Assembly: GCF_026226775.1 (NCBI RefSeq)
Contig: NZ_JAKKOD010000002.1
Coordinates: 258,501 to 322,500, forward strand
DNA: 64,000 nucleotides
Direction: 5' to 3'
Origin: Avibacterium sp. 21-586
GTDB taxonomy: Bacteria; Pseudomonadota; Gammaproteobacteria; Enterobacterales; Pasteurellaceae
The number at the start of each line of letters is the position of its first letter. Position 1 is the stretch's first letter. Position numbers and translations under genes: made by a program. This document shows positions 49,212 through 60,188 of this stretch, in pieces. A model generated the notes under the pieces. The model ran no database searches and had not been told where the DNA came from. It saw only the letters and a list, made by a program, of their open reading frames with translations.

Positions 49212-50593
49212 AGTTGCTCCAAGGTATTTAGTAGGCGCTCAAAATTCGCAAGGCTACGCAAATCGAGCCAAAGTTTATTTTGTTCCACTCGACCAATAAT
49301 CGGTTGAGAAAGTTGTTTGAAGCAGTGGATAAGTGCGGTCAATTTTTGCGAGGTTTTTTCTTCAACGGTTACCGCAACAGAGGGAATTTTCGCTAAAGGC
49401 TGCGCACCACTGCCAATCTGTGCTTGGCTTTCTTCCACGCGGATTGTATAGGCAAAATTTAACTGATTTTCCAACCGCACTTTGAGTATTTCCGCTTGCT
49501 GGCGTAATGTTGAAACAGGCTGCGTGAGCAAATGCAAACTGGTGAGATTTTCCGCTAATTGCTCAGGCTGAAGATATAAACGCAAGGTCGCTTCTAAGCC
49601 CGCTAAAATCACTTTATCGCAACGCAACGCCCGTTTCAGCGGGTGGGATTGTAATTGGTCAATAAAATCTTTTTTCCCAACAATAATGCCTGCCTGTGGG
49701 CCACCTAGTAATTTATCCCCAGAAAATGAGATTAAATCCACACCTTGTTGCCATTTTTCCTGCACAGTGGGTTCAGCTGGCAAGCCATACTGGCTGAGAT
49801 CCACTAATGCACCGCTGCCTAAATCAGTCATCACTGGCACATTCATTTCCTTGCCAAGTTGTGCTAATTCGGCTTCGCTGACAGAATGTGTAAAACCACA
49901 AATTTGATAATTACTGCTGTGAACTTTCATTAAAAAGGCGGTATTTTCGTTGATTGCACAGCGATAATCCGCCAAATGGGTGCGATTTGTTGTTCCCACT
50001 TCCACCAGTTTACAACCTGCTTGCTGCATAATATCTGGAATACGGAATGACCCGCCGATCTCAATTAGCTCACCACGCGAAATCACCACTTCTTTACCAG
50101 CTGCAAAGGTGGCTAACATCAGCAACACCGCCGCTGCATTGTTGTTCACCACGCAAGCTGCTTCCGCGCCCGTGAGCTCACATAATAATTCGCTGATATA
50201 ATTATCTCGATGGCTACGCTTGCCTTCGAGTAAGTTATATTCCAACGCCACATTCTCTTGCATCGCCAATAACGCCGCTTGTTGTGCTGTGTTTGCCCAT
50301 AACGCACGTCCTAAATTGGTATGCAGCACTGTACCTGTTAAGTTATGCACAGGCTGAATTTTGATTTGTTGTTGGGTTTGTAATTGTCGTTGAATTTCTG
50401 CGATCAGTGTGGAATTATCGTGAAAAAAGTGTGATATTTTTTGCGTGCTTTTTATCTGATAGCGTGCATTCTCAAGCAAGTTTCGGCAAATTTTCACTAC
50501 TGCACTACGTCCAAATTCTGCGATCAAAGACGTAATTTCAGGCTGTTTTAGCAATTTATCAATGGAAGGAAGTTGTTGGAATAGGCTGTTCAT
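49208..50593 (-). CDS. selA: L-seryl-tRNA(Sec) selenium transferase SelA
   Basis: PLP enzyme that converts Ser-tRNA(Sec) to Sec-tRNA(Sec) using selenophosphate. It has 461 residues. The PLP lysine is in [14 protein letters not shown] near 295, and [15 protein letters not shown] near 84 is a family hallmark. First gene of selAB, divergent from selC. USS copies are at 49331-49339 and 49474-49482. Confidence 0.96.
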   Translation of the reverse strand: MNSLFQQLPSIDKLLKQPEITSLIAEFGRSAVVKICRNLLENARYQIKSTQKISHFFHDNSTLIAEIQRQLQTQQQIKIQPVHNLTGTVLHTNLGRALWANTAQQAALLAMQENVALEYNLLEGKRSHRDNYISELLCELTGAEAACVVNNNAAAVLLMLATFAAGKEVVISRGELIEIGGSFRIPDIMQQAGCKLVEVGTTNRTHLADYRCAINENTAFLMKVHSSNYQICGFTHSVSEAELAQLGKEMNVPVMTDLGSGALVDLSQYGLPAEPTVQEKWQQGVDLISFSGDKLLGGPQAGIIVGKKDFIDQLQSHPLKRALRCDKVILAGLEATLRLYLQPEQLAENLTSLHLLTQPVSTLRQQAEILKVRLENQLNFAYTIRVEESQAQIGSGAQPLAKIPSVAVTVEEKTSQKLTALIHCFKQLSQPIIGRVEQNKLWLDLRSLANFERLLNTLEQL

Positions 50594-50760
50594 TATGCTG
50601 TCCTATCTATCATTTATGCCATTCTAGGAAAATTAGCCTTAATCATACTGTTTTTTTGTTGAAAATTCAGCCCTAACTTATCAAGTGTGCCGTATTGACT
50701 AAATTTCCCTAGCAACACCTTGAATAATCAGCTGATTTCCTTTAAAGTGAACACACTTTT

Positions 50761-50855
50761 GGAAGATAGGCGTTTCCGGTGAAACGGCAGGACTTCAAAT
50801 CCTGTTAAGGTTGCCAGCAATCTTGGGTGGGTTCGACTCCCATTGTCTTCCGCCA
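50761..50855 (+). tRNA. selC: tRNA-Sec (anticodon TCA)
   Basis: 95 bases including the encoded CCA. GGAAGATA and TGTCTTCC form the 8-bp acceptor stem typical of tRNA-Sec, the anticodon arm CAGGA-CTTCAAA-TCCTG gives anticodon TCA, a long variable arm follows, and the T arm is GGGTGGGTTCGACTCCCA-like. selA and selB lie directly opposite. Its 3' end is the usual insertion site for P4-type integrases, and one follows. Confidence 0.97.
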
Positions 50856-50976
50856 ATTCACTGTTCTACACGTCTCTAACTAAATCCCACTGCTTCAAAA
50901 ATCCTTGTAAAATCTAGCCTTTGGCGATTTGTATGTGTCTGATTGCGTCTTCGTAAATCTCTATAACGCAATATAA

Positions 50977-51140
50977 TTGTACCAAGAATTGTACCAAGAT
51001 TTTAAAATTTCTCTACGTTACTCCCAAAAGTAATGATTTAGACAATAAAAATCTTGGTACAATTATCCTAAAAATCATTTATTTTCATATGGTTAGATTA
51101 TGCCACCAGGTGGCAAAGTGGTTGTTTTTTCTTGGTACAA
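50977..51140. repeat. Four copies of an 11-bp repeat before the integrase gene
   Basis: TTGTACCAAGA occurs at 50977-50987 and 50989-50999 (direct, 12-base period) and in inverse orientation (TCTTGGTACAA) at 51052-51062 and 51130-51140. All four are exact. The last copy lies 20 bases before the integrase ATG. They look like protein-binding sites, either integrase arm sites or operators. Confidence 0.8.
51101..51115. repeat. Palindrome upstream of the integrase
   Basis: TGCCACC-A-GGTGGCA, two perfect 7-bp arms around one base, between repeat copies three and four. Confidence 0.7.
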
Positions 51141-51159
51141 TTTTTTAAAGGTTGATACT

Positions 51160-52311
51160 ATGGCAAGAAAAACACAGCAACTAACAGACACACAGATTAG
51201 AAAGGCGAGAGCCGACAATAAAGAAATCACTTTAAGCGATGGTAACGGGCTTTTTATTGTGGTTGCATTGTCTCAATCTAAGATATGGCATTTTAAATAC
51301 ACTAACCCACGCACTAAGAAGCGAACCAAAAAGACTATAGGGCATTATCCTACTATCACACTTGCGCAAGCACGGGCTAAGCGTGATGAATATCAAGCCT
51401 TATTAGCGCAAGGCATCGATCCAAAAGACTATGAGCAACAGCAAAGCCAACTGCAAGCCAATGCGTTAAACAATACCTTTGAGAAAGTGGCGTTGAATTG
51501 GTTTGAGGATAGGAAGCTAAAACCTGACTTTTCGGAGCGTACCGTACAAGATACTCTAAAGCGTTTTCAGCGGCATATCTTTCCCACTATTGGCAATTAT
51601 CCTATTACAGAAATCACGCCATTAATGGCAATCAATGCGCTTAAACCGTTGGAATTAGTAGGCAAATACACAGAGTTATCCAAGGTAGTCACGAAGATTA
51701 ACGAAGTGATGACCTATGCGCTTCACCGTGGGATTATCCCCACTAATAACCTTGCTAAGATTGGCAAGGAGTTCACCAAGCCGACACCGCAAGGAATGAA
51801 CACCATAGAGCCGCAAGAGCTAGAGAGCTTTATCACAGCATTTTACCAAGCCAAAGAGAAAAACCGCTTTAGCCCGTTTTCTTTCTATGCGGTGCTATTG
51901 GTGCTTTTAACTGGTGGAAGACCATCAGAGATAGCGGGGGCGAAGTGGGCAGATATAGATTTTAGTGAGAACCTTTGGGCGTATCGCGTGCAGAAAGGCA
52001 ATAAGAACTTAAAGGGCGGACGGTTGCATATTGTCACCCTATCACGGCAAGCGGTGGCGGTATTGCAAAAAATGCGAGAAATTAGCACCGCACTTAGTTT
52101 AAGTAGTGAATTTGTGTTCCCTAGCCTTACTGCAAAATCTGGCCATATTACGATTGAAGCAATGCGCAACGCCATAATAAAGACTCTAGGCAAGGGAAAA
52201 GACCGCATAAGAGAGATTTACAATAAGGCGAAGTATTTAGAGCAACGGGCGCGAATGTTGCAAGATTGGGGCGATTATTTAGAAAGCATCGCGCCAAAGC
52301 CTTTTGTTTAA
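51160..52311 (+). CDS. P4-type tyrosine integrase with an internal deletion (probably inactive)
   Basis: Integrase of the P4/selC-island type. The start at 51160 (MARKTQQLTDTQIRKA, AAAGG upstream) gives 383 residues. The N-terminal arm-binding domain (SDGNGLFIVV, WHFKYTNPRTKKRTK) is intact, and the catalytic domain has Arg254 in GGRPSEI and the nucleophile Tyr354 in REIYNKAKYL. The HxxR box and following (L/A)H motif, normally between these, are missing: VFPSLTAKSG...IIKTLGKG runs straight into KDRIREIYN. About 45 residues seem deleted in frame. A USS at 52087-52095 suggests long residence in this family. Confidence 0.88.
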   Translation: MARKTQQLTDTQIRKARADNKEITLSDGNGLFIVVALSQSKIWHFKYTNPRTKKRTKKTIGHYPTITLAQARAKRDEYQALLAQGIDPKDYEQQQSQLQANALNNTFEKVALNWFEDRKLKPDFSERTVQDTLKRFQRHIFPTIGNYPITEITPLMAINALKPLELVGKYTELSKVVTKINEVMTYALHRGIIPTNNLAKIGKEFTKPTPQGMNTIEPQELESFITAFYQAKEKNRFSPFSFYAVLLVLLTGGRPSEIAGAKWADIDFSENLWAYRVQKGNKNLKGGRLHIVTLSRQAVAVLQKMREISTALSLSSEFVFPSLTAKSGHITIEAMRNAIIKTLGKGKDRIREIYNKAKYLEQRARMLQDWGDYLESIAPKPFV

Positions 52312-52723
52312 TTCCACCACAAAAAACTTTTAAAGCCGATCTAATGATTGGCTTTTTTTTTGTTCGTTTTTACCAATAAAATTTTTTTACATGTGCGAGA
52401 AAAAATCGTAGAAGCTTAGCGCTTACACAAAAAATAAATATCTCAATGTCTGATAAAAGTTAAAGAGTCTACTGTGGCTATAAAAATTTGAAGAAAGCGA
52501 GTATAATTTACTTAACATAAGCACGGTGCAATATGCCAGTTTAAATAACAAGGCATTTATCAAAAAAACACAGTTGAGCGCTTTTCGCTGATCTTCTCCT
52601 GTCTGTCAGGTATGATCATTAACACTTAATAAAACGCCAACATCACACCAAATTTTCTGCTCAAAAAATGAGAATATCCGTTATAATCATTTTATTAACA
52701 CAAAAAGAAAAGAGATAACAACG
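52312..52723. other. Spacer between integrase and ftsE
   Basis: About 410 bases with no gene. A terminator-like hairpin (AAAGCC/GGCTTT with a T run) lies at 52332-52361 after the integrase. A -10-like TATAAT at 52682-52687 could serve ftsE, with a poor -35. I looked for a second copy of the selC 3' end (attR) and found none. Confidence 0.55.
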
Positions 52724-53374
52724 ATGATACGCTTTGAAAACGTCAGCAAGGCTTATTTGGGTGGCAAGCCTGCCTTGCAGGGATTAAACTTTCATCTTCC
52801 CGTGGGGAGTATGACCTATGTCCTTGGACATTCTGGCGCGGGGAAAAGTACCCTATTGAAACTCATTATGGGTATGGAACGAGCTAATGGCGGGCAAATT
52901 TGGTTTAATGGACACGATATTACGCGCCTGTCTAAATACGAATTACCATTCTTACGCCGCCAAATCGGTATGGTGCATCAAGATTATCGTCTGCTTGCTG
53001 ATCGTTGTATTGTAGATAATGTAGCCTTACCATTAATTATTGCTGGCATTCATCCGAAAGAAGCGCAAAGCCGTGCCTTAGCGGCGTTAGATCGCGTTGG
53101 CTTGCGTGATCGTGCTAATCACTTGCCAATCCACTTATCTGGTGGTGAACAGCAGCGTGTAGATATTGCTCGCGCCATTGTCCATAAGCCACAATTATTG
53201 CTTGCCGATGAGCCAACAGGCAATTTAGATAACGCTCTTTCGCTGGATATTTTTAATTTATTTGAAGAGTTTAACCGTCTTGGGATGACGGTGTTAATTG
53301 CCACTCACGATATTAATATTGTTCAACAAAAACCAAAACCTTGTTTGATCTTAGAACAAGGTCATTTACGTTAA
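52724..53374 (+). CDS. ftsE: Cell division ATP-binding protein FtsE
   Basis: ABC-type ATPase that with FtsX controls septal murein hydrolases. It has 216 residues; Walker A GHSGAGKST at 35-43, signature LSGGEQQR near 138, Walker B LLLADEPTG near 158. In many relatives ftsY precedes it; here the integrase region does. It lies 10 bases before ftsX. Confidence 0.96.
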   Translation: MIRFENVSKAYLGGKPALQGLNFHLPVGSMTYVLGHSGAGKSTLLKLIMGMERANGGQIWFNGHDITRLSKYELPFLRRQIGMVHQDYRLLADRCIVDNVALPLIIAGIHPKEAQSRALAALDRVGLRDRANHLPIHLSGGEQQRVDIARAIVHKPQLLLADEPTGNLDNALSLDIFNLFEEFNRLGMTVLIATHDINIVQQKPKPCLILEQGHLR

Positions 53375-53384
53375 GGAAAGCCCA

Positions 53385-54299
53385 ATGAGTTCTCGTCCGA
53401 TCAATGCCTCTTGCTGGGTACAAACCCATTATGTGCTGCGAGCCGTGCTGGCAGATTTAATTAAGAAAAAATATGCAACCTTATTAACCATTCTCGTTAT
53501 TGCCGTTTCGCTGACAGTGCCAACGGTAAGCTATTTATTGTGGAAAAATATTCATCAGGCCACTACGCAATTTTATCCTGAAAGTGAACTGACTGTTTAT
53601 TTGCATAAAAATCTTACGGAAGCTGATGCCAATTTAGTGGTGGAAAAAATTCGTCAACAAGTAGGGGTGGAAAGCCTGAATTATGTTTCTCGCCAAGAGA
53701 GCCTTAATGAATTTAAAAATTGGTCTGGTTTCAATGAGGGCTTGGATATTTTAGATGATAATCCATTACCTGCAGTGGTGATTATTAAACCCGCCAAAGA
53801 CTATAACGAAAGCAAGAAACGCAATGAACTACGGGAAAACCTAAACAAAATTAAAGGCGTGCAAGAAGTGCGTTTAGATAATAATTTAATAGAAAAACTT
53901 ACTGCTCTTTCGTGGCTTATTGCACATATTGCGGTGGTTTGTACTATTTTGATGACTATTTCTGTTTTCCTTGTAATTGGCAACAGTATTCGTTCTGATG
54001 TATATAGTAATAAAGCCAATATTGAAGTAATGAAATTGCTCGGTGCGACAGATCACTTTATCCTACGCCCTTTCCTTTACACGGGAATGATTTATGCCGT
54101 GTTAGGAGGGTTACTTGCCTCTATTTTCAGTGCCATTGTGATTGGCTATTTCACCAGTGCAGTGAAATATGTCACGGAAATTTTTGCCGTAAACTTTGAG
54201 CTACACGGCGTAATGATCGGCGAACTGCTATTTCTTCTCGCGATGTGCGCTTTCGTGGGCTACACCGCAGCATGGTTATCAGCGAAAAAATACAGCTAA
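53385..54299 (+). CDS. ftsX: Cell division protein FtsX
   Basis: 304 residues, four membrane segments: one near 40-60, then three in the C-terminal third (about 175-200, 225-250, 270-295). The large periplasmic domain between segments 1 and 2 contacts murein hydrolase activators. The FtsX/MacB permease motif NIEVMKLLGAT is present near 215. Confidence 0.95.
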   Translation: MSSRPINASCWVQTHYVLRAVLADLIKKKYATLLTILVIAVSLTVPTVSYLLWKNIHQATTQFYPESELTVYLHKNLTEADANLVVEKIRQQVGVESLNYVSRQESLNEFKNWSGFNEGLDILDDNPLPAVVIIKPAKDYNESKKRNELRENLNKIKGVQEVRLDNNLIEKLTALSWLIAHIAVVCTILMTISVFLVIGNSIRSDVYSNKANIEVMKLLGATDHFILRPFLYTGMIYAVLGGLLASIFSAIVIGYFTSAVKYVTEIFAVNFELHGVMIGELLFLLAMCAFVGYTAAWLSAKKYS

Positions 54300-54303
54300 T
54301 TTT

Positions 54304-54335
54304 ATCCCCCTTTCCTCGTGTAAAGGGGATTTTTC
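54304..54335 (+). terminator. Intrinsic terminator after ftsX
   Basis: ATCCCCCTTT and AAAGGGGAT pair across an 8-base loop, followed by TTTTT. Confidence 0.85.
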
Positions 54336-54491
54336 CTTTTCTGTTCTTTCCCATTTTATCAACACTTTGTGAGTCAAATTGAGTATTCTTTATAGAAAGA
54401 TCAATTATTCGCAACTTTTTTATAAAAACACTTGCTTTTGTTTACGCTATCTTGTACGTTTTTTGTTACGGTTTAACGTAATCACTTTCCC

Positions 54492-54546
54492 GTGAATTAA
54501 AGCTGAATGGGTATTTCGTTTTACCCTTTCAGTGTGGGTAATTCAC
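54492..54546 (+). other. Nested hairpin in the asd leader
   Basis: An outer 8-bp stem GTGAATTA (54492-54499)/TAATTCAC (54539-54546) encloses an 11-position stem CTGAATGGGTA (54503-54513)/TACCCTTTCAG (54522-54532) with one T-T mismatch. It ends 35 bases before the asd ribosome-binding site. It is too small for a lysine riboswitch. Function unknown. Confidence 0.6.
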
Positions 54547-54590
54547 TCAGATTTTATTTTCAACACAACATTATTTATAAGGAAAATTTT

Positions 54591-55706
54591 ATGCAAAACG
54601 TTGGTTTTATCGGTTGGCGTGGAATGGTTGGATCGGTACTAATGGATCGTATGCAACAAGAAAATGATTTCTCGAACATCAATCCTATTTTTTTCACTAC
54701 TTCACAAGCGGGGCAAAAAGCGCCTGTATTTGCAGGTAAAGATGCGGGCGTGTTAAAAGATGCGTTCGACATCGCTGAATTACAAAAATTAGATATCATC
54801 GTTACCTGTCAAGGTGGTGACTACACCAACGAAGTGTATCCAAAGTTAAAAGCGGCTGGCTGGAATGGCTATTGGATTGACGCGGCTTCGGCATTGCGTA
54901 TGGACAAAGATGCGATCATCGTGCTTGATCCAGTAAACCAAAACGTGATCAGCGAAGGACTAAAAAATGGCGTGAAAACCTTTGTAGGCGGTAACTGTAC
55001 GGTAAGTTTGATGTTAATGGCACTAGGTGGCTTATTTGAGCGTGATTTAGTGGAATGGGTATCCGTTGCCACTTACCAAGCAGCATCTGGTGCGGGTGCG
55101 AAAAATATGCGTGAATTATTAGTGCAAATGGGTGAATTAGAAGAGTCTGTTAAAGCAGAATTAGCCGATCCCGCTTCATCAATTTTAGACATTGAGCGCA
55201 AAGTTACCGCAAAAATGCGTGATGCGTCATTCCCGATTGATAACTTCGGCGCACCGCTTGCAGGTAGCTTAATTCCTTGGATCGACAAATTATTACCAGA
55301 AACCGGACAAACCAAAGAAGAATGGAAAGGCTACGCGGAAACCAACAAGATTTTAGGTTTAAGTGATAATCCAATCCCAGTAGATGGTTTATGTGTGCGT
55401 ATCGGCGCATTACGTTGCCACAGCCAAGCTTTCACGATTAAGTTGAAAAAAGATTTACCATTAGAAGAAATTGAGCAAATTCTAGCTTCTCACAATGAAT
55501 GGGTGAAAGTGATACCAAACGATAAAGAAACCACCCTACGTGAATTAACACCAGCCAAAGTAACCGGCACATTAAGCGTACCAGTGGGACGCTTACGAAA
55601 ATTGGCAATGGGGCCAGAATATCTTGCCGCTTTCACCGTTGGCGATCAATTATTATGGGGCGCTGCAGAACCTGTCCGCCGCATTTTAAAACAGTTAGTA
55701 AATTAA
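54591..55706 (+). CDS. asd: Aspartate-semialdehyde dehydrogenase
   Basis: Reduces aspartyl phosphate to aspartate semialdehyde for lysine, threonine, methionine and diaminopimelate. The ATG at 54591 follows AAGGAAA and gives 371 residues ([17 protein letters not shown]). Catalytic Cys136 is in GGNCTVSLM; the NADP loop GWRGMVGS is at 8-15. Monocistronic, with a structured leader and a bidirectional terminator. Confidence 0.97.
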   Translation: MQNVGFIGWRGMVGSVLMDRMQQENDFSNINPIFFTTSQAGQKAPVFAGKDAGVLKDAFDIAELQKLDIIVTCQGGDYTNEVYPKLKAAGWNGYWIDAASALRMDKDAIIVLDPVNQNVISEGLKNGVKTFVGGNCTVSLMLMALGGLFERDLVEWVSVATYQAASGAGAKNMRELLVQMGELEESVKAELADPASSILDIERKVTAKMRDASFPIDNFGAPLAGSLIPWIDKLLPETGQTKEEWKGYAETNKILGLSDNPIPVDGLCVRIGALRCHSQAFTIKLKKDLPLEEIEQILASHNEWVKVIPNDKETTLRELTPAKVTGTLSVPVGRLRKLAMGPEYLAAFTVGDQLLWGAAEPVRRILKQLVN

Positions 55707-55746
55707 TTTAGCTAACAGATTTAACCGGTTGTTTTTACAAGTAATG

Positions 55747-55806
55747 GGGAATTTCTCATCTTAATTCCCCCAAAAAAAGAGCGGTGAAAAATCACCGCTC
55801 TTTTAT
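55747..55806. terminator. Double hairpin between asd and purL
   Basis: GGGGAATT/AATTCCCC (about 55747-55770) followed by AAAAGAGCGGTGA/TCACCGCTCTTTT (55776-55804). The second stem is flanked by A and T runs, so it can end both asd (+) and purL (-) transcripts. Confidence 0.85.
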
Positions 55807-55826
55807 TTATAAGGAAGTAAGTTAAA

Positions 55827-58800
55827 TTATTTCAGTGCTATTCTGGCATTTCTAAACAATCGCATCCATGCACCGTCTTCTGTCCAATCTTCTGGATACC
55901 ACGAGTTGGAAACCGCGCGGTAAACGCGTTCTGGATGTGGCATCATAATAGCAATACGTCCGTTGCAGTTAGTGAGTGCGGTAATACCGTCCACTGAGCC
56001 ATTTGGGTTGGCTGGGTATTGAGTGGTTGGCTTGAGATCATTATCAATATATTGCGCAATAATCAAATTCTGTTCACGTAACATCGTAAGTTGCTGATCA
56101 TTTTTGAACTCAACGCGTCCTTCACCGTGCGAAACGGCGATTGGCATATGAGATCCTGCCATTCCGTTAAACCATAAAGACCCTGTATCATTAATGCGAA
56201 CCATTGCTGCGCGCGCTTCAAAACGTTCTGATTGATTACGCACAAAACGTGGCCAGGCTTCTGTTCCTGGGATAATTTCAGCCAAATTCGCTAACATTTG
56301 ACAGCCATTACATACCCCTAAGGCAAGGGTGTTTTCACGCTCAAAGAAGGTAGCAAATTGATCACGAAGTGCGGTGTTAAATAAGATAGATTTTGCCCAG
56401 CCGCCACCTGCGCCTAGCACATCGCCATAAGAGAAACCACCACAAGCAACAAGGGCTTGGAAGTCTTTTAAGTGATGGCGTTGCTGTTGTAAATCGCTCA
56501 TATGCACATCAATAGCATCAAAACCTGCGCGGTCAAAGGCGGCTGCCATTTCATAATGGCTGTTCACCCCTTGCTCGCGTAAAATAGCAATGCGTGGACG
56601 TACACCTTTAGCAATATAAGGGGCGGCAATGTCTTCATTGACATCATAAGTTAAAGACACGGAGAAGCCTTTATCATTTGGATTTTTCTTCGCAGCAAAT
56701 TCCTGATCGGCACATTCTGGATTATCACGCAATGCCTGCATTTTGTGAGTCAATTCCGCCCAAATACCACGCAGTTCAGAACGAGTTTCTTTCAATAACA
56801 CTTTCGTGCCACGCGTAATTTCAATTTGATTGTCTGTGGTTACCGTGCCAAGTTCTTTCAATAAATGTAATACGCCATTTTGCTCGAAAGCCTGACGGAC
56901 AGTGGCCAAATCGCCTTCTTTCACTTGGATCACCGCACCTAATTCTTCATTAAACAGCACCGCCAGATCGTTATTGCCTAAAGCACTAATATCTACAGAA
57001 ACACCACAATGCCCAGCAAAGGCCATTTCGGCAAGGGTGATGATCAAGCCGCCGTCTGAACGATCGTGGTAAGCCAGCAATTTTTGTTCATTCACCAGTT
57101 GTTGCATTGCATTGAAGAAGCCTTTCAGGCTTTCCACATTTACTACATCTGCAGGTTTATCACCTAATTGTTTATAAACCTGCGCCAATGCCGTTGCGCC
57201 TAAGCGATTTTTGCCCTCACCTAAATCAATCAACAATAAACGGCTGCTGCCTTTATCTGTGCGTAATTGTGGCGTAACGGTTTTGCGCACATCTTCCACG
57301 CGCGCAAAGGCACTGATAACTAAAGAAAGCGGTGCGGTAACGGATTTTTGTTCGCCATTTTCCTGCCAAGTGGTTTTCATAGACATTGAGTCTTTCCCCA
57401 CTGGAATGGTTAAGCCTAATTGCGGGCAAAGTTCTTCCCCCACGGCTTTCACGGCTTCATAAAGCCCAGCATCTTCGCCAGTATGTCCTGCGGCAGACAT
57501 CCAGTTAGCAGAAAGTTTAATGCGTTTAATATCACCAATATCTGTTGCAGCAATATTGGTTAGGCTTTCTGCCACGGCCAAACGCGCAGAAGCAGCGAAA
57601 TCTAACAATGCCACAGGCGCGCGTTCGCCCATTGCCATAGCTTCACCGTGGTAACTATCTAAAGCGGTGGTGGTTACCGCACAGTCAGCCACTGGTACTT
57701 GCCACGGGCCAACCATTTGATCGCGCGCCACCATACCCGTTACGGAGCGATCGCCAATGGTAATCAGGAAAGTTTTCTCAGCCACTACCGGCAAGCGTAA
57801 TACGCGGTGTAGCGCTTCTTTTAGCTCAATAGCTGATTGATCAAGTGGTGGATTATGCACTTGTTTAGATACCACATCGCGCGTCATTTTTGGCGTTTTA
57901 CCGAGCAACACGTTCATTGGTAAATCAATCGGATCATTATGGAAATGCTGATCGTGCAAGGTAAGATGCTCTTGTTCTGTCGCTTCACCAATCACGGCAA
58001 ATGGTGCACGTTCACGCTGACAAAGTTGCTCAAATAACGCTAATTTGTCTGGTGCAACAGCCAGCACATAACGTTCTTGCGATTCGTTACACCAAATTTC
58101 CAATGGTGACATTCCTTTTTCATCACATAAAATATCACGCAATTTAAAGCGCCCGCCACGCCCACCATCGTGAACTAACTCTGGCATTGCGTTAGATAAC
58201 CCACCCGCGCCCACATCGTGGATAAACAGAATAGGGTTATCCTCGCCCATTTGCCAACAGCGGTCGATCACTTCTTGGCAACGGCGTTCCATTTCAGGGT
58301 TATCACGCTGTACGGAAGCAAAATCTAAATCCTCTTTCGATTTACCTGATGCCATTGAAGAAGCCGCACCACCGCCTAAGCCAATATTCATCGCAGGACC
58401 GCCAAGCACGATCAATTTCGCGCCCACAGGGATTTTACCCTTTTGCACGTGTTCTGCACGGATATTCCCGATACCGCCTGCGAGCATAATTGGCTTGTGA
58501 TAGCCACGCACTTCTTCACCGTTAAAGCTGTTGACTTTTTCTTCATAAGTACGGAAATAACCAAGCAAGGCTGGGCGACCAAATTCATTGTTAAATGCCG
58601 CACCGCCTAAAGGTCCTTCCAACATAATATCTAGGGCAGAAGCGATGCGGTTCGGTTTAGATAATGGACCTTCCCAAGGCTGCTCAAAATCAGGAATCAT
58701 CAAGTTAGAAACGGAAAAGCCAACCAAACCTGCTTTTGGTTTTGCGCCACGCCCTGTTGCCCCTTCATCACGAATTTCACCGCCCGATCCTGTTGCTGCA

Positions 58801-59720
58801 CCTGGGAAAGGGGAAATTGCCGTTGGGTGGTTGTGCGTTTCTACTTTCATTAGAATATGGGCATCTTCACTATGGTAACGATATTGTCCATCTTTATCGG
58901 GGAAAAAGCGTCCAACCTTCGAGCCTTCCATAACCGCTGCGTTATCTTTATAAGCAGAAAGTACATAATCAGGGGTTTTCTCAAAGGTATTTTTGATCAT
59001 TTTGAACAGGGATTTTTCTTGTTTTTTGCCGTCAATGATCCAATCTGCATTAAAAATTTTGTGGCGACAATGCTCTGAATTCGCTTGTGCGAACATATAA
59101 AGTTCCACATCTGTTGGATTACGTCCAAGTGCGGTGAAATTTTCCACTAAATAATCAATTTCATCTTCTGCCAATGCCAAGCCGAGTTCCACATTTGCCT
59201 GTTCTAACGCATTACGCCCACCAGCCAAAATATCCACAGGGGTAAATGGTTTTGGTGGCTGTTGTTGAAATAGCACTTCCGCTTCTTGTGGGGTGCGGAT
59301 CACCGTTTCCATCATTCGATCATAAATATGGCTAATGAGTTGTGCCTGCTCTTGTTCATTTAACGCACGTTCTAGCTCAAAATAAAATGCCAACCCACGC
59401 TCTAAACGCAACACGTTGTTTAAACCGCAGTTGTGTGCAATATCGGTGGCTTTTGATGACCAAGAAGAAATGGTACTAACCCGTGGAATCACAATAAAAC
59501 ATTCCCCTTGCGGTTCGTGTTGTGCTAAGGTTGGACCATAATGCAATAGTTGGGTTAATTCTTGCTCTTCAAGCGAATTTAGTGCTTCGCTGAGTTCTGC
59601 AAAGTGCAGGTATTCTGCATAGCAAGATTTCACTGGAAGTTGTGCTTGTTGAAAGCGTTGGGTGAGTTGGTTTAAACGGAAAGGCGAAAGGGCTGGTGAG
59701 CCACGAAAAATCTGCAACAT
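55827..59720 (-). CDS. purL: Phosphoribosylformylglycinamidine synthase
   Basis: Fourth step of purine synthesis: converts FGAR plus glutamine and ATP to FGAM. Large single-chain form. I place the start at the ATG at 59720 ([12 protein letters not shown], like E. coli MMEILRGSPALS), giving 1,297 residues; an ATG four codons upstream is possible. Domains: N-terminal PurS-like, linker, the FGAM synthase halves ([19 protein letters not shown] near 310) and a C-terminal glutaminase with the nucleophile in LGVCNGCQM near 1140. USS at 56367-56375 and 59127-59135. Confidence 0.97.
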   Translation of the reverse strand: MLQIFRGSPALSPFRLNQLTQRFQQAQLPVKSCYAEYLHFAELSEALNSLEEQELTQLLHYGPTLAQHEPQGECFIVIPRVSTISSWSSKATDIAHNCGLNNVLRLERGLAFYFELERALNEQEQAQLISHIYDRMMETVIRTPQEAEVLFQQQPPKPFTPVDILAGGRNALEQANVELGLALAEDEIDYLVENFTALGRNPTDVELYMFAQANSEHCRHKIFNADWIIDGKKQEKSLFKMIKNTFEKTPDYVLSAYKDNAAVMEGSKVGRFFPDKDGQYRYHSEDAHILMKVETHNHPTAISPFPGAATGSGGEIRDEGATGRGAKPKAGLVGFSVSNLMIPDFEQPWEGPLSKPNRIASALDIMLEGPLGGAAFNNEFGRPALLGYFRTYEEKVNSFNGEEVRGYHKPIMLAGGIGNIRAEHVQKGKIPVGAKLIVLGGPAMNIGLGGGAASSMASGKSKEDLDFASVQRDNPEMERRCQEVIDRCWQMGEDNPILFIHDVGAGGLSNAMPELVHDGGRGGRFKLRDILCDEKGMSPLEIWCNESQERYVLAVAPDKLALFEQLCQRERAPFAVIGEATEQEHLTLHDQHFHNDPIDLPMNVLLGKTPKMTRDVVSKQVHNPPLDQSAIELKEALHRVLRLPVVAEKTFLITIGDRSVTGMVARDQMVGPWQVPVADCAVTTTALDSYHGEAMAMGERAPVALLDFAASARLAVAESLTNIAATDIGDIKRIKLSANWMSAAGHTGEDAGLYEAVKAVGEELCPQLGLTIPVGKDSMSMKTTWQENGEQKSVTAPLSLVISAFARVEDVRKTVTPQLRTDKGSSRLLLIDLGEGKNRLGATALAQVYKQLGDKPADVVNVESLKGFFNAMQQLVNEQKLLAYHDRSDGGLIITLAEMAFAGHCGVSVDISALGNNDLAVLFNEELGAVIQVKEGDLATVRQAFEQNGVLHLLKELGTVTTDNQIEITRGTKVLLKETRSELRGIWAELTHKMQALRDNPECADQEFAAKKNPNDKGFSVSLTYDVNEDIAAPYIAKGVRPRIAILREQGVNSHYEMAAAFDRAGFDAIDVHMSDLQQQRHHLKDFQALVACGGFSYGDVLGAGGGWAKSILFNTALRDQFATFFERENTLALGVCNGCQMLANLAEIIPGTEAWPRFVRNQSERFEARAAMVRINDTGSLWFNGMAGSHMPIAVSHGEGRVEFKNDQQLTMLREQNLIIAQYIDNDLKPTTQYPANPNGSVDGITALTNCNGRIAIMMPHPERVYRAVSNSWYPEDWTEDGAWMRLFRNARIALK

Positions 59721-59782
59721 AGACTTTACCATTAAGTTAGGTGAATGAAAAACGCGTCTATTATAAAAGAATTTTGCGCAAA

Positions 59783-59798
59783 ACGAAAACGTTTGCGT
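59783..59798 (-). promoter_or_regulatory. PurR box of purL
   Basis: Read on the minus strand, ACGCAAACGTTTTCGT, a full match to the PurR consensus. A -10 box TATAAT lies at 59765-59760, so the operator overlaps the -35 region. Purine repression of purL follows. Confidence 0.85.
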
Positions 59799-59888
59799 AT
59801 AAGATTATTGAAGAAAGGAATTTTTGCAAAAAGCACCGCATTTTAGAAATGCAGTGCTTTTTATTTATGAAGTAAGAAGATAAAAAAA

Positions 59889-60188
59889 TCAGCCCATACC
59901 GTATTTTTTTAATTTTTTGCGTAATGTGCCACGGTTAATGCCAAGCATTGTTGCTGCACGAGTTTGATTACCGCGAGTGTATTGCATAATCATATCGAGC
60001 ATAGGGTGTTCAACTTCCGATAAAACTAATTCATAAAGATCGTCCACATCTTGACCATCTAATTGAGCTAAATAATTTCTAATCGCTTGTTTCACAGAAT
60101 CACGAAGTGGTTTGTTTGTTACTTGAGATTGTGAATTTAATACTGAAACAGTCAGAGCTTCAGCTGGATTACGTTGTTGTTCTAACAT
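59889..60188 (-). CDS. fis: DNA-binding protein Fis
   Basis: Nucleoid protein and transcription factor for growth-rate control. It has 99 residues. The C-terminal helix-turn-helix [20 protein letters not shown] is nearly the same as in E. coli Fis; the N-terminal hairpin arms (about 10-25) are more divergent. Its start overlaps the end of dusB by 20 bases, the conserved dusB-fis operon. Confidence 0.97.
   Translation of the reverse strand: MLEQQRNPAEALTVSVLNSQSQVTNKPLRDSVKQAIRNYLAQLDGQDVDDLYELVLSEVEHPMLDMIMQYTRGNQTRAATMLGINRGTLRKKLKKYGMG

Noticed and set aside
51100-51159. Upstream ATG at 51100 as the integrase start
   Set aside because: The extra 20 residues overlap a palindrome and a repeat copy and lack a ribosome-binding site; MARKTQQLTDTQ at 51160 is the usual N-terminus.
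52312-52723. attR copy of the selC 3' end after the integrase
   Set aside because: I searched by eye for the GTCTTCCGCCA end and T-arm sequence and found no match in this interval.
54300-54590. Lysine riboswitch upstream of asd
   Set aside because: The structured part is only 55 bases and lacks the five-helix lysine aptamer; no terminator or anti-terminator is visible.
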